Shown piece by piece: positions 29,711 to 38,842 of a stretch of DNA of 54,351 nt. The notes beneath the pieces are model-generated. The model did no database searches. It was not told the DNA's origin and saw only the letters and a program-made list of their open reading frames with translations. The position numbers and the translations under genes were made by a program. Source of the stretch: Ignavibacteriota bacterium (GTDB lineage: Bacteria > Bacteroidota > Ignavibacteria > Kapaibacteriales > UBA2268); contig JACRLY010000078.1 in NCBI GenBank assembly GCA_016219595.1, positions 1 through 54,351 on the forward strand, written 5' to 3'. Within the stretch, counting starts at the first letter, position 1. Each line of letters opens with the position of its first letter.

Positions 29711-29855
29711 TGTAAATACCTTAAATCAGACTTGTAAAATTATGAAATTTTATAATAGAATTCATAGATATTACTAATTGTTAAAATAATTTTCGATAAT
29801 TTAGGACACACATAGTGTGTAATAATATTAAAATTACTTTTTTAAAGAATAATTA

Positions 29856-31190
29856 ATGAGTCTTGTAGCAATTGTTGGCAGACCTAATGTTGGAAAATCC
29901 ACCTTGTTCAATAGAATAGTTGGAAGTAAGGATGCTATTGTTGAAAATACTCCGGGAGTAACAAGGGACAGAATATATGGGGATTCTGACTGGAATGGTA
30001 AAAATTTCCATATTGTTGATACAGGAGGATTTGTCCCCGGTAGTGAAAATACAATCGAGAAAGCAATACGAGAGCAGGCTTTTATAGCAATTGAAGATTC
30101 AGATGCCATTATATTTATTTGCGACGGTAGAGATGGTATTACTCCTTATGATTTGGAAATTGCCAAAATATTAAGAAGTTCTAACAAGCCGATTACCTTA
30201 GTTATTAATAAATGTGATAATTCAATTCAGGATTCGAATGCATTTGAATTTCACAGGCTGGGATTGGGAGAGCCCTTTCCGGTATCGTCTGTCAATGGAA
30301 GAGGAACAGGTGATTTTCTTGATGAAGTAGTTTCCCATCTTAATGTTGATGATAGCGAAATAAACGATAAGAGATTGAAGATAGCTATTGTCGGTAGACC
30401 TAATGTTGGAAAATCAAGTATAGTTAATACATTACTTGGTAAGAACAGGTCAATTGTAACAGATATACCCGGAACTACCCGTGATGCTATAGACAGTGTG
30501 ATGAAATACTATGGAGAAGAAATAGTTTTAATTGATACTGCCGGTTTGAGAAAAAAAAGCCAGATTAAAGAAAATATTGAATTATTCAGCACAATCAGAA
30601 CTGTCAAGGCAATCGAAAGATGCGATGTTGCTGTTGTTATTCTCGATTCAACAAGAGGTTTGGAAGAACAGGACAAGAGAATTATCAACCAGGTAACTGA
30701 TGAAAGAAAAGGAATACTAATAGCAGTAAATAAATGGGATTTGATGGAAAAAGATAATGCTACTGCTGATTATATCGTACATAATTTTCAGAATACAATG
30801 AAAACTCATGATTATATACCGTTAATTTTCATTTCAGCTTTAACAAAGCAAAGAGTTACAAAAATTATTGAACATGCAAAGAAAATTCAGCAGAGAAGAT
30901 TAGTTCGTTACTCGACCTCAAAACTAAATAAAGTATTATTACCCGAGTTTGAGGCTACTCCGCCTCCCTCTGTACAAGGTAAAGATTTAAGATTGAATTA
31001 TATCACACAGGTTCGATGCGAGCCACCGGTTTTCGCTATATTCGGCAATCATCCTCAGTTAATACCTGACTCCTATAAGCGATTTATTGAAAATACAATG
31101 AGGAAACATTTTGACTTCGAAGGCGCTCCTATTTCATTGATTTTCCGAAGAAAAAATAAAAAGTGGGAAGATATAATCGATGAAGATTAA
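29856..31190 (+). CDS. der: Ribosome biogenesis GTPase Der (EngA)
   Basis: Two GTPase domains, both with GRPNVGKS. Confidence 0.96.
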   Translation: MSLVAIVGRPNVGKSTLFNRIVGSKDAIVENTPGVTRDRIYGDSDWNGKNFHIVDTGGFVPGSENTIEKAIREQAFIAIEDSDAIIFICDGRDGITPYDLEIAKILRSSNKPITLVINKCDNSIQDSNAFEFHRLGLGEPFPVSSVNGRGTGDFLDEVVSHLNVDDSEINDKRLKIAIVGRPNVGKSSIVNTLLGKNRSIVTDIPGTTRDAIDSVMKYYGEEIVLIDTAGLRKKSQIKENIELFSTIRTVKAIERCDVAVVILDSTRGLEEQDKRIINQVTDERKGILIAVNKWDLMEKDNATADYIVHNFQNTMKTHDYIPLIFISALTKQRVTKIIEHAKKIQQRRLVRYSTSKLNKVLLPEFEATPPPSVQGKDLRLNYITQVRCEPPVFAIFGNHPQLIPDSYKRFIENTMRKHFDFEGAPISLIFRRKNKKWEDIIDED

Positions 31191-31268
31191 ATTAATGGAA
31201 CTACACATTAGTAAGATTCTGAGAATAATCTAATACTGACTTTTAATAATTTAATCCACAATGTGGGA

Positions 31269-32051
31269 TTAAATATCACGGATTTTATATACACTGATTC
31301 TTACATTCGGAGTCTCCACTGCAGCAGGTTTACCCTTCTTTTTTGCTCCGGAAAACGATTTATCTTCTTCGAAAATCGTATGTCCTGTTGGTATTGATAA
31401 CTCGGCAAAATGATTTAATATTTCTTCGTATCTTGTTTTTGAAAACTCCGTGAGCATTTCCTGTGGTGATACTTTAACGGTTTTTGTTTTCGTTTTGCCT
31501 TTTTTATATACGAATTCAACTTTTTTGGTCGTACCTTTAAACCAGGAATCCCCCGATGATATTGTTAATTTCAGATTAATATTCGGATTCATTCCCATAA
31601 AATTTTTAATTTCAATCAATGTTTGATGTGCATTATCAATCAAGGTTTTACTGTTCGGTTCAAATGCTTTAAAAGCAAATATCTCAGAACCTGGTGTTAC
31701 TCTTTTCACATAAATAATCTGTGTTATTTCAGAATAATTAGGATTGGATGGAATCTGGAAATATGCCGACGGTTCTATAACCAGGTATTCTTTCAATGCA
31801 AGATAATAATTCTCTCCCGAATTAAGAACTACCTGGAATGCTCCGTCTGTAGCTCCCGATTGGCTCTGGTTTTTTTTTCCTGATTCACTCGTAAACCTGA
31901 ATGATGTGCCAACAGGTTGACCGGTTTGCTTGTCTATTATCTTACCCTGCAATAATACCACTGCACCTATCGGACTTGCATCTGCAATTTTTATATATAT
32001 AATTGTGATAATTAATATCGCAATTGAAATTATCTTTATTTTATTGTTCAT
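31269..32051 (-). CDS. Secreted/periplasmic protein with an N-terminal Ig/carboxypeptidase-regulatory-like region
   Basis: Signal peptide, VVLLQGKIIDKQTGQPVGTSFRFTSESGKKNQSQSGATDGAFQVVLNSGENYYLAL; remainder not recognised. Confidence 0.5.
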   Translation of the reverse strand: MNNKIKIISIAILIITIIYIKIADASPIGAVVLLQGKIIDKQTGQPVGTSFRFTSESGKKNQSQSGATDGAFQVVLNSGENYYLALKEYLVIEPSAYFQIPSNPNYSEITQIIYVKRVTPGSEIFAFKAFEPNSKTLIDNAHQTLIEIKNFMGMNPNINLKLTISSGDSWFKGTTKKVEFVYKKGKTKTKTVKVSPQEMLTEFSKTRYEEILNHFAELSIPTGHTIFEEDKSFSGAKKKGKPAAVETPNVRISVYKIRDI

Positions 32052-32130
32052 ACCGTAACAAACCTGATGTAAAATTAAAATAAATGCTATAACGAAATGA
32101 AAAAAAATATATTGAAATTTTCCGGAATTA

Positions 32131-33381
32131 CTATTCTTCTCTCAGGGCTTCTGTAATTATTATTGATGATGCTCTTTTAGCTGGATAAATTGCTGCAGTA
32201 ACAGAAAGAAATAATGACAGAAATACAACCAGTATTACATCAGTTGCATGAATCGAAACCGGAATCGCATCAATAATAAACTTAGTTCTATCGAGTTTGA
32301 ATAATCCATATTCGATTTGAGCATAACAAAATCCCAGACCGATAACTGTACCGATTGATGTACTTAACAAACCTATTATTAATCCTTCCGTCAAATATAT
32401 TTTCCTTATTAGTGCTCCAGTTGCTCCTATGGCTTTCATCACTCCGATATCAGCACGCTTTTCAACTACAGTCATTGATAAGGATGCAAGCACATTAAAT
32501 GCGGCAATAACGATAATCAAACTCAATATAATAAATGAAACATATCTTTCGAACTGCATGATATTATATAATTCTTTATGCAAGTCATACCATGTCAATA
32601 TGGATGCATTTTCCCAGACGATTGCTTTTAGCACGTATTTTACATTGTCAATTTCCTCAAGGGATTTCAATTTTATATCAATGGTCAGGGCTGAACCGAC
32701 TGGTGGTTCAAATAATTCAATACCAGCATTGTATGAAGTGAAAGCATAATACTCATCATATTCTTTAGCATTTGTCTGAAATATTCCGGTTACCTTTGCT
32801 CTCACCTGAACCGGCTGAGAAAATGTTCTTACCGAATATTCAATCATCCTAGGTGATACTAATGATATAGTATCCCCGGTCAGTACTTTTAACCTGTCAG
32901 CAAGACCTGAACCTATAACTATACCCGGTAATTCATCATGCTCACTAATATCAAATTTCCCGATAATCAACATATTGGATATTCCCGAAACAGAATTGAT
33001 TTCATTTTCCTTCACCGCATTGAGCGTAATTACATTCAAACTTCTATTTTTTAGAGCAATCATTCTCCCCTGCAATCCGGAAGATGCGGAATAAATATCT
33101 TTGATACTTTTTATTTTGGATATTAATGAGTCAGAATTATTTAACCAGGCACCCTCTTTTGCAACAATTCTTATGTGAGGGTCGAAACCGATTAGTTGCT
33201 TTTCTGCAAATTCACGAAACCCGTTGAATATTGAAGTAACGCTTATAATGGCAGCGACTCCAACAACAATTCCTACAATTGAAATTGTTGAAACAACTGT
33301 GATAAAATGGAAGGAACGAACCGTGAAAATATATCTCACAGCAATTCGCAATGCTAATTTAAATGTGCCTTGTTCTTTCAT
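32131..33381 (-). CDS. FtsX/LolCE-like ABC transporter permease
   Basis: VVSTISIVGIVVGVAAIISVTSIFNGFREF...ALKAIVWENASILTWYDLH...MTVVEKRADIGVMKAIGATGALIRKIYLTEG. Confidence 0.88.
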   Translation of the reverse strand: MKEQGTFKLALRIAVRYIFTVRSFHFITVVSTISIVGIVVGVAAIISVTSIFNGFREFAEKQLIGFDPHIRIVAKEGAWLNNSDSLISKIKSIKDIYSASSGLQGRMIALKNRSLNVITLNAVKENEINSVSGISNMLIIGKFDISEHDELPGIVIGSGLADRLKVLTGDTISLVSPRMIEYSVRTFSQPVQVRAKVTGIFQTNAKEYDEYYAFTSYNAGIELFEPPVGSALTIDIKLKSLEEIDNVKYVLKAIVWENASILTWYDLHKELYNIMQFERYVSFIILSLIIVIAAFNVLASLSMTVVEKRADIGVMKAIGATGALIRKIYLTEGLIIGLLSTSIGTVIGLGFCYAQIEYGLFKLDRTKFIIDAIPVSIHATDVILVVFLSLFLSVTAAIYPAKRASSIIITEALREE

Positions 33382-33469
33382 TAATATTTAAAAAAAAGCA
33401 GAAAATTTCACCGATGCAATTTGAGAAAATTTGCAAGAGAAAACAAGTGCAGAATCAGGAAAAGAAATT

Positions 33470-33967
33470 CTACTTCTCCGGGATAAATAATGGAACAATT
33501 GCATCTGTAATTTCTTCGATGCACTCCATCACCTTTTCTTCCTTCTTGAAAATATCTTTTGCCTGGTACTTGGGATGAGGAAGTTTTGTCTTCATGTTGA
33601 AAGCATAGCCGTCAATCAGAAACCTGCCTCCGTTTATGTTAAAATTGCCTGTTACCACCCATTTCACATTCAATGTGTCTGCGGCTTTCCATATATCTGA
33701 TTTGTATTGTGGATTGTTGGGGTCGAGATTAAGCTGAGCCAGTATACTCTCCACTGAATCATAAGGAACAATCCTGAAATATTTTTCTTCCGGGTCCCTG
33801 CTTAACATTGCTTTTGTCAGCGAATCCTGTAATTTATAGCACCAGATATTTAATTTAAGGTTGCCATCCTTATTCATAAAAGGAAAGACTGCTATTCGCA
33901 CCTACGAAAAAGATGGAAAGGAAAACAATAAAACAATACTAACAATTAAAAAATATAACTTTTTCAT
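33470..33967 (-). pseudogene. TolB-N/FlgO-like envelope protein with an in-frame UAG just after the signal peptide
   Basis: ATG at 33967 after GGGAG: MKKLYFLIVSIVLLFSFPSFS-(TAG 33904-33902)-VRIAVFPFMNKDGNLKLNIWCYKLQDSLTKAML...VKWVVTGNFNINGG... The ORF track shows only the GTG-initiated part (33470-33901). Confidence 0.7.
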
Positions 33968-33985
33968 TATTAACTCCCTTCAGAG

Positions 33986-34312
33986 TTATTTATAATCGGG
34001 ATTATTATCTAATTCCTTCTTTATATCAATAAATGAATTCTTCAGTATATCACCCATTTTACCTGCATTTTCCAAGTCTTTTTCCTTAGCATAACCCATC
34101 AATTCAATTCCCTGGGCAGCAATGTTGTCTAGCCCGAACTGAAAACAAGAACCTTTAAGTGTATGTCCGAATCTGTATAAATCGTCCCAATTCTTACTTT
34201 CAATCAAAGCGCCGAATTGAGCATCGATGTCCGTAATCCATGTTTCCACAAATTCCGGTAATAACTCACGAATAAAAGGGTCATCTGGTAATTGCACAAG
34301 TTTTCCTATCAA
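33986..34312 (-). CDS. Histidine phosphotransfer (HPt) domain protein
   Basis: DDLYRFGHTLKGSCFQFGLDNIAAQGIELMGYAKEKD; HTLKG phosphoacceptor motif; probable TTG start. Confidence 0.82.
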   Translation of the reverse strand: MIGKLVQLPDDPFIRELLPEFVETWITDIDAQFGALIESKNWDDLYRFGHTLKGSCFQFGLDNIAAQGIELMGYAKEKDLENAGKMGDILKNSFIDIKKELDNNPDYK

Positions 34313-34367
34313 ATAATTTCAACAATTCATTTATGCCGGTAAACTCAGCGGCATATTCAAAAAAAAT

Positions 34368-34800
34368 GGAAGAAAGCTGTAAGCCGAATTTTGTCTTGAA
34401 TTAAATCGTGAAGATTTAATCCGGGGCAGTTATTAATCTTGAGCTAATGTCGCCATTAGCTTCCTGCAGCCTACCCGGAAACGGCAGAACAAGTCTGATT
34501 GAGCGAACAACTCTTTATCACAGGTTTACTGTGAACTGTTTCCTTATTTGGCTTTGCTCCATGCAGGGTTTACATAGCCGCACAGGTTGCCCTGAACGCT
34601 GGTGGGCTCTTACTCCTCCGTTTCACCATTGCCTCCATGACTTCCGGAAAACCGGAACGGATCGGCTGTATGCTTTCTGCTGTACTTTCCGTCAGCTTAT
34701 CCCAAAGGATTTGCTGCCTTCGTGTTACGAAGTGCATCGTTCTGTGGAGTTCGGACTTTCCTCATCCCGTAAAACGGAACGCAACTGCCTGCTTTCCCCC
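34368..34800 (-). ncRNA. rnpB: RNase P RNA component, class A-like
   Basis: Minus strand carries GGGATGAGGAAAGTCCGAACTCC (5' conserved region), CCGGAAGTCATGGAGGCAATGGTGAAACGGAGGAGTAAGAGCCCACCAGC, and 3' ...AATTCGGCTTACAG; P1 ends GGGGGAAAGC / GCTTTCTTCC pair. Confidence 0.93.
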
Positions 34801-34886
34801 AATAATATATATTAAAGAACAATCTATACATTATTCAAATTTAATAAAATTATAAATTTAATTTTATTTAATTATATGATAATCAA

Positions 34887-35624
34887 TTATTTTCCGAATA
34901 TATCTTCGTCGTTTATTATTATATCCTCGGGGTATAGAATTCTACCGCAATTCTCGCAGGTATAAATCATCTCGAGGCTGTTTCGGATTTCAACAATCTT
35001 TTGTGGAGGGATCGAACTGAAACATCCTGAACAACTGTTTCTTTTAACACGGACAGTAGCGTCAGGTGTATGGTCGCGAATCCTGTTGTATTCTTTGATA
35101 AATTCTTTACTGATTTTCTTGACAGTGTCTTTCCGCTTTTTTATCAAATGCTTAACGTCTTCGTCCTGGTCATTTGTGATTGAATTGAATTCTTCCTTAG
35201 CTTCTTTCAATTCAATATCAACTGTTTTAACTTCTTGTTTTTGCTCGTCAATTTTTGCAGTAAGATTTTCTTCCTTGATTCCTGTGGTTCTGAGTTCAGT
35301 AGACAGTTTTCCGTACTCATCTCTTATGTTCTCAATTTCTTTTGTAATGGCATCGAATTCTTTATTATTTCGGACAAGAAACTGCTGTTTTGACAGTTTA
35401 TCTTCCTTTTCTTTTAAAGATTTCAATTTTACTTTTGCATTTGTTGCAAATTTTTTATTATCAGACAATATTTGTTCTGATTCCTCTAATCTTTTTACTG
35501 CTTCTTCGAGCCGCTTTTCAATATTCTTAAGTTTATCCGGTAGGTCCCCGAATTCTTCTTTCCTCTCGTCGAGTTCATTATCTATTTTAGATAGCAAAGC
35601 CAGTCTGTAAATCTGTGAATTCAT
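34887..35624 (-). CDS. Coiled-coil protein with C4 zinc ribbon (DUF164-like)
   Basis: Long coiled coil followed by NSCSGCFSSIPPQ...IYTCENCGRILYPED. Confidence 0.85.
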   Translation of the reverse strand: MNSQIYRLALLSKIDNELDERKEEFGDLPDKLKNIEKRLEEAVKRLEESEQILSDNKKFATNAKVKLKSLKEKEDKLSKQQFLVRNNKEFDAITKEIENIRDEYGKLSTELRTTGIKEENLTAKIDEQKQEVKTVDIELKEAKEEFNSITNDQDEDVKHLIKKRKDTVKKISKEFIKEYNRIRDHTPDATVRVKRNSCSGCFSSIPPQKIVEIRNSLEMIYTCENCGRILYPEDIIINDEDIFGK

Positions 35625-36487
35625 TAATTCTGCACCATCATTTTGTTACTATTTATTAAATATTTTTTCTGTTTATTATATAATGCATCTCCACCGGGAA
35701 AATAATGTACTGGATTTGTATGTACTGAAGATACATTAAAATTCAAATCATTTTCATCACGAAAATACTTAGTAAGCAATCTTGAAATTCCGAGGGATAC
35801 GAATTGTTCCATTTCATAATGTCCGGGGTCGATCAATATGAGTTTGTCCATGACTTTATGGAAATTATGATATGAAATATCTGCAGTAATAAATGCATCG
35901 ACTCCTTTATTCATGACATCATCGATAAATCCGGAACCGCTTCCCCCTACAACAGCAATTTTTTTAATTTTCTTATTTTTTTTGAAACCTGAATGTTTAA
36001 TTGGTGAATTACAGAGATTGTGGATTTTTTTCAAAAGCAGATTTATGCTTACCGGTCGGGGTACAGAAGCAATCACTCCAATCCCCCTTTCATTATATAT
36101 ATTGCTTTTGATGAGAAACTCCTCAAATTTGAATCCGAGTTTATCGGCAAAAATTTTTGAGGTGCCTTCTTTGAAAGCATCAAATGTGGTGTGCACTGAG
36201 ATTAAGGCAATTGAATTTTTAATCAATTCTGTTGTTAATTCACCTACCCTCTCATTTTCGAGGATATTTGACAAAGGATTATAAATTAAAGGGTGGAAAC
36301 TGATTATGCAATCACATTTTAACTTAACTGCTTCCCTGATTACATTTTTATCGACTTCCATTGTTATTAAAATATTAGAAACATTATCCCTTCCCGACTG
36401 AATTTGTAAACCAAGCCTGTCGTCTTCAATCCCTGAATCCTGTGGTAAAATTTTATTGATTTTATTAAGTAAGCCTTCAAGCCTCAT
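35624..36487 (-). CDS. Nif3-like dinuclear metal centre protein
   Basis: DRLGLQIQSGRDNVSNILITMEVDKNVIREAV...CIISFHPLIYNPLSNI...VDAFITADISYHNFHKV...IDPGHYEME. Confidence 0.9.
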   Translation of the reverse strand: MRLEGLLNKINKILPQDSGIEDDRLGLQIQSGRDNVSNILITMEVDKNVIREAVKLKCDCIISFHPLIYNPLSNILENERVGELTTELIKNSIALISVHTTFDAFKEGTSKIFADKLGFKFEEFLIKSNIYNERGIGVIASVPRPVSINLLLKKIHNLCNSPIKHSGFKKNKKIKKIAVVGGSGSGFIDDVMNKGVDAFITADISYHNFHKVMDKLILIDPGHYEMEQFVSLGISRLLTKYFRDENDLNFNVSSVHTNPVHYFPGGDALYNKQKKYLINSNKMMVQN

Positions 36488-36748
36488 TAAACTTCTCTTT
36501 TTAAAATTTTTATGGTTTTTATCTAACCATCAGATAATTTGCTTCCGATTTATATTCAAAATTACGAAATAAATTTGTAATACAATTTTTCATTGTGCAA
36601 ATTCGTTATCTTTATTAACGTTTTAATATTTATTAGATTTTGTAAATTTCGAATGAATAAAAAAACTCTGTGAGAAATTATGTATTTATTATTGCACATG
36701 ATATTATCAATTTAAGTGTTAAAAGTTCATTATAAAAAAAATAATAAA

Positions 36749-37474
36749 ATGACAAAATATTATTTAAAAATTTTATCTTTCAGCTATTTAATTGTTTCTT
36801 TGATTTTTATTACCCCGGAAATTACCTTTGGACAAGTCAAGGGTGAAACACAAAATCAGTTTAATCCTGATACTGTTTTTATATTTGAATCCGCCAGACC
36901 ATTAATAAATACATCTTCAAAACCAAATGTATTAAACCGGGCATGGGGTTTCGATCTGATTTTTTCAAATAACGGATTTGGTATTGGTGCCTTTTATCAA
37001 TATAATTTGGCAAAAGATTTATTCTCATTTGCCAGCTTATATATTTCCGGAGCCAGGAACACAGATGAAATCGAATATTATGACAACTACACTGGTCAGT
37101 CATTTATTCCTAATAAAATAAACCGCTTATATATGGTCCCGTTTACATTAGGTGTCCAGCAGTATCTTTTTACCGATGTAATATCCGAATCTATGAAATT
37201 GTTTGCACAAGCCGGACTCGGTCCAACATATATCCTTTCAACTCCTTATGAAAAAGAATTTTTTACTGCATTCGGCTATTCACAATCATATTTTCGTTTC
37301 GGTACTTTTGCCGGATTAGGAGTCGATGTTGGAACAGGAACAACCTTAATGACTATAAATGCCCGATATTACTATATTCCATTCGGAGGAACCGGTCTTG
37401 AAAGTATAATTGATTCTCCTATCAAAGATTTCGGAGGTCTATTTCTTTCGCTCAGTTTTGGTGCCAGGTTCTGA
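36749..37474 (+). CDS. Outer-membrane beta-barrel-like protein
   Basis: Signal peptide from MTKYYLKILSFSYLIVSLIFI; alternating strands; C-terminal LFLSLSFGARF. Confidence 0.6.
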   Translation: MTKYYLKILSFSYLIVSLIFITPEITFGQVKGETQNQFNPDTVFIFESARPLINTSSKPNVLNRAWGFDLIFSNNGFGIGAFYQYNLAKDLFSFASLYISGARNTDEIEYYDNYTGQSFIPNKINRLYMVPFTLGVQQYLFTDVISESMKLFAQAGLGPTYILSTPYEKEFFTAFGYSQSYFRFGTFAGLGVDVGTGTTLMTINARYYYIPFGGTGLESIIDSPIKDFGGLFLSLSFGARF

Positions 37475-37479
37475 GACAA

Positions 37480-38643
37480 TTATTGAAAAGCTGAAATCCC
37501 TGTTATATCTTCTCCAAGTATCAAAGTATGAATATCATCAGTGCCTTCGTATGTCTTGACAGATTCAAGATTGGCAGCATGTCTCATAATGCAGTATTCC
37601 CCTAAAATTCCGTTAGCACCGTGAATTTCCCTGGCAATTCTGCATGAAGTAAGAGCCATGTCAACATTATTTCTTTTGGCTAACGAAGTTTGCTGGAATC
37701 TGTCCTTTCCTTCATCTTTCAGCCTGCCAAGCCTGTATGAAACAAGCTGTGCTTTTGTGATTTCATTTAGCATCCACACAAGTTTTTCCTGTACAAGCTG
37801 GAATGATGCTATTGGTTTGTCGAATTGAATCCTCGACTTGGCATATTGGACAGAAGAATCATAAACTGCCATTGCAGCACCGATTGCACCCCATGCAATA
37901 CCATATCTTGCTTGTGTCAGACAACTCAAAGGTCCTTTCAATCCCTTTACATTTATTAAATTATCTGCCGGAATTTCACAATCTTCAAAGATTAATTCAG
38001 AGGTGACTGAAGCCCTTAGTGAAAGTTTTCCCTTCATTTCAGAGGCAGAGAATCCTTTTGTACCCTTTTCTACAAGAAATCCGTGAATTATACCATCAAG
38101 TTTAGCCCATACGACAGCAACATCAGCTATTGTACCATTAGTAATCCACATCTTAGCACCATTCAGAAGATAACCGCCGTCAATTTTTTTTGCATTTGTA
38201 AGCATACCCGAAGGATTTGAACCATAATCCGGTTCTGTCAAACCAAAACATCCTATAGCTTCACCACTTGCAAGTTTGGGAAGCCATTTTTTCTTTTGTT
38301 CTTCCGAACAATAAGTATAAATTGGATACATGACGAGTGAATTCTGAACTGAAGCGAATGAACGAATGGCAGAATCTCCTCTTTCGAGTTCCATCATTGC
38401 CAATCCGTAACTTGTATAATTTGCTCCCGCACCTCCATATTCCGGTGGTAGCGTAATTCCCAGCAAACCAAGTTCGGACATTTGGGGTATTAAATCAATT
38501 GGAAAAGTTCCATTTAAATAATGGTCCCCGATTATCGGGATAACTTCATTTTCGACAAATTCCCTGACTGAATACATTATCAGCCTTTCTTCGTCTGAAA
38601 ATAATTCCTCTATATTAAAATAATCAACTGCATTGTATGACAT
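37480..38643 (-). CDS. Acyl-CoA dehydrogenase, glutaryl-CoA dehydrogenase-like
   Basis: SVQNSLVMYPIYTYCSEEQKKKWLPKLASGEAIGCFGLTEPDYGSNPSGM...YEGTDDIHTLILGEDITGISAF. Confidence 0.88.
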   Translation of the reverse strand: MSYNAVDYFNIEELFSDEERLIMYSVREFVENEVIPIIGDHYLNGTFPIDLIPQMSELGLLGITLPPEYGGAGANYTSYGLAMMELERGDSAIRSFASVQNSLVMYPIYTYCSEEQKKKWLPKLASGEAIGCFGLTEPDYGSNPSGMLTNAKKIDGGYLLNGAKMWITNGTIADVAVVWAKLDGIIHGFLVEKGTKGFSASEMKGKLSLRASVTSELIFEDCEIPADNLINVKGLKGPLSCLTQARYGIAWGAIGAAMAVYDSSVQYAKSRIQFDKPIASFQLVQEKLVWMLNEITKAQLVSYRLGRLKDEGKDRFQQTSLAKRNNVDMALTSCRIAREIHGANGILGEYCIMRHAANLESVKTYEGTDDIHTLILGEDITGISAFQ

Positions 38644-38726
38644 AAAAAACCTATAAAAATGAATTTAATTAACAATTGAATTTCGGCAAAAATAATTTAT
38701 AAATACGATAAACTCATATTTTTCTT

Positions 38727-38757
38727 TTTGTTATGAATAAATTTCTTTGTAAATTTG
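38727..38757 (+). promoter_or_regulatory. Bacteroidota-type promoter for the nusA operon
   Basis: TTTG (38727-38730), 19 nt, TAAATTTG (38750-38757). Confidence 0.6.
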
Positions 38758-38766
38758 AAGTCAACT

Positions 38767-38790
38767 AATGGGCTGTATGCCCATTTTTTG
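38767..38790 (+). promoter_or_regulatory. Leader hairpin plus T-run upstream of nusA (possible attenuator)
   Basis: AATGGGC-TGTAT-GCCCATT followed by TTTTG, about 10 nt after the predicted -10 element. Confidence 0.6.
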
Positions 38791-38842
38791 TTTTCTACTT
38801 TAAATTGAAAAAGAATTTGTAAAAGTTATTTTAAGTATTGCA

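Noticed and set aside
34447-34855. Two + strand ORFs (122 and 72 aa)
   Set aside because: They lie antisense across the RNase P RNA, which explains the conserved-looking and GC-richer sequence.
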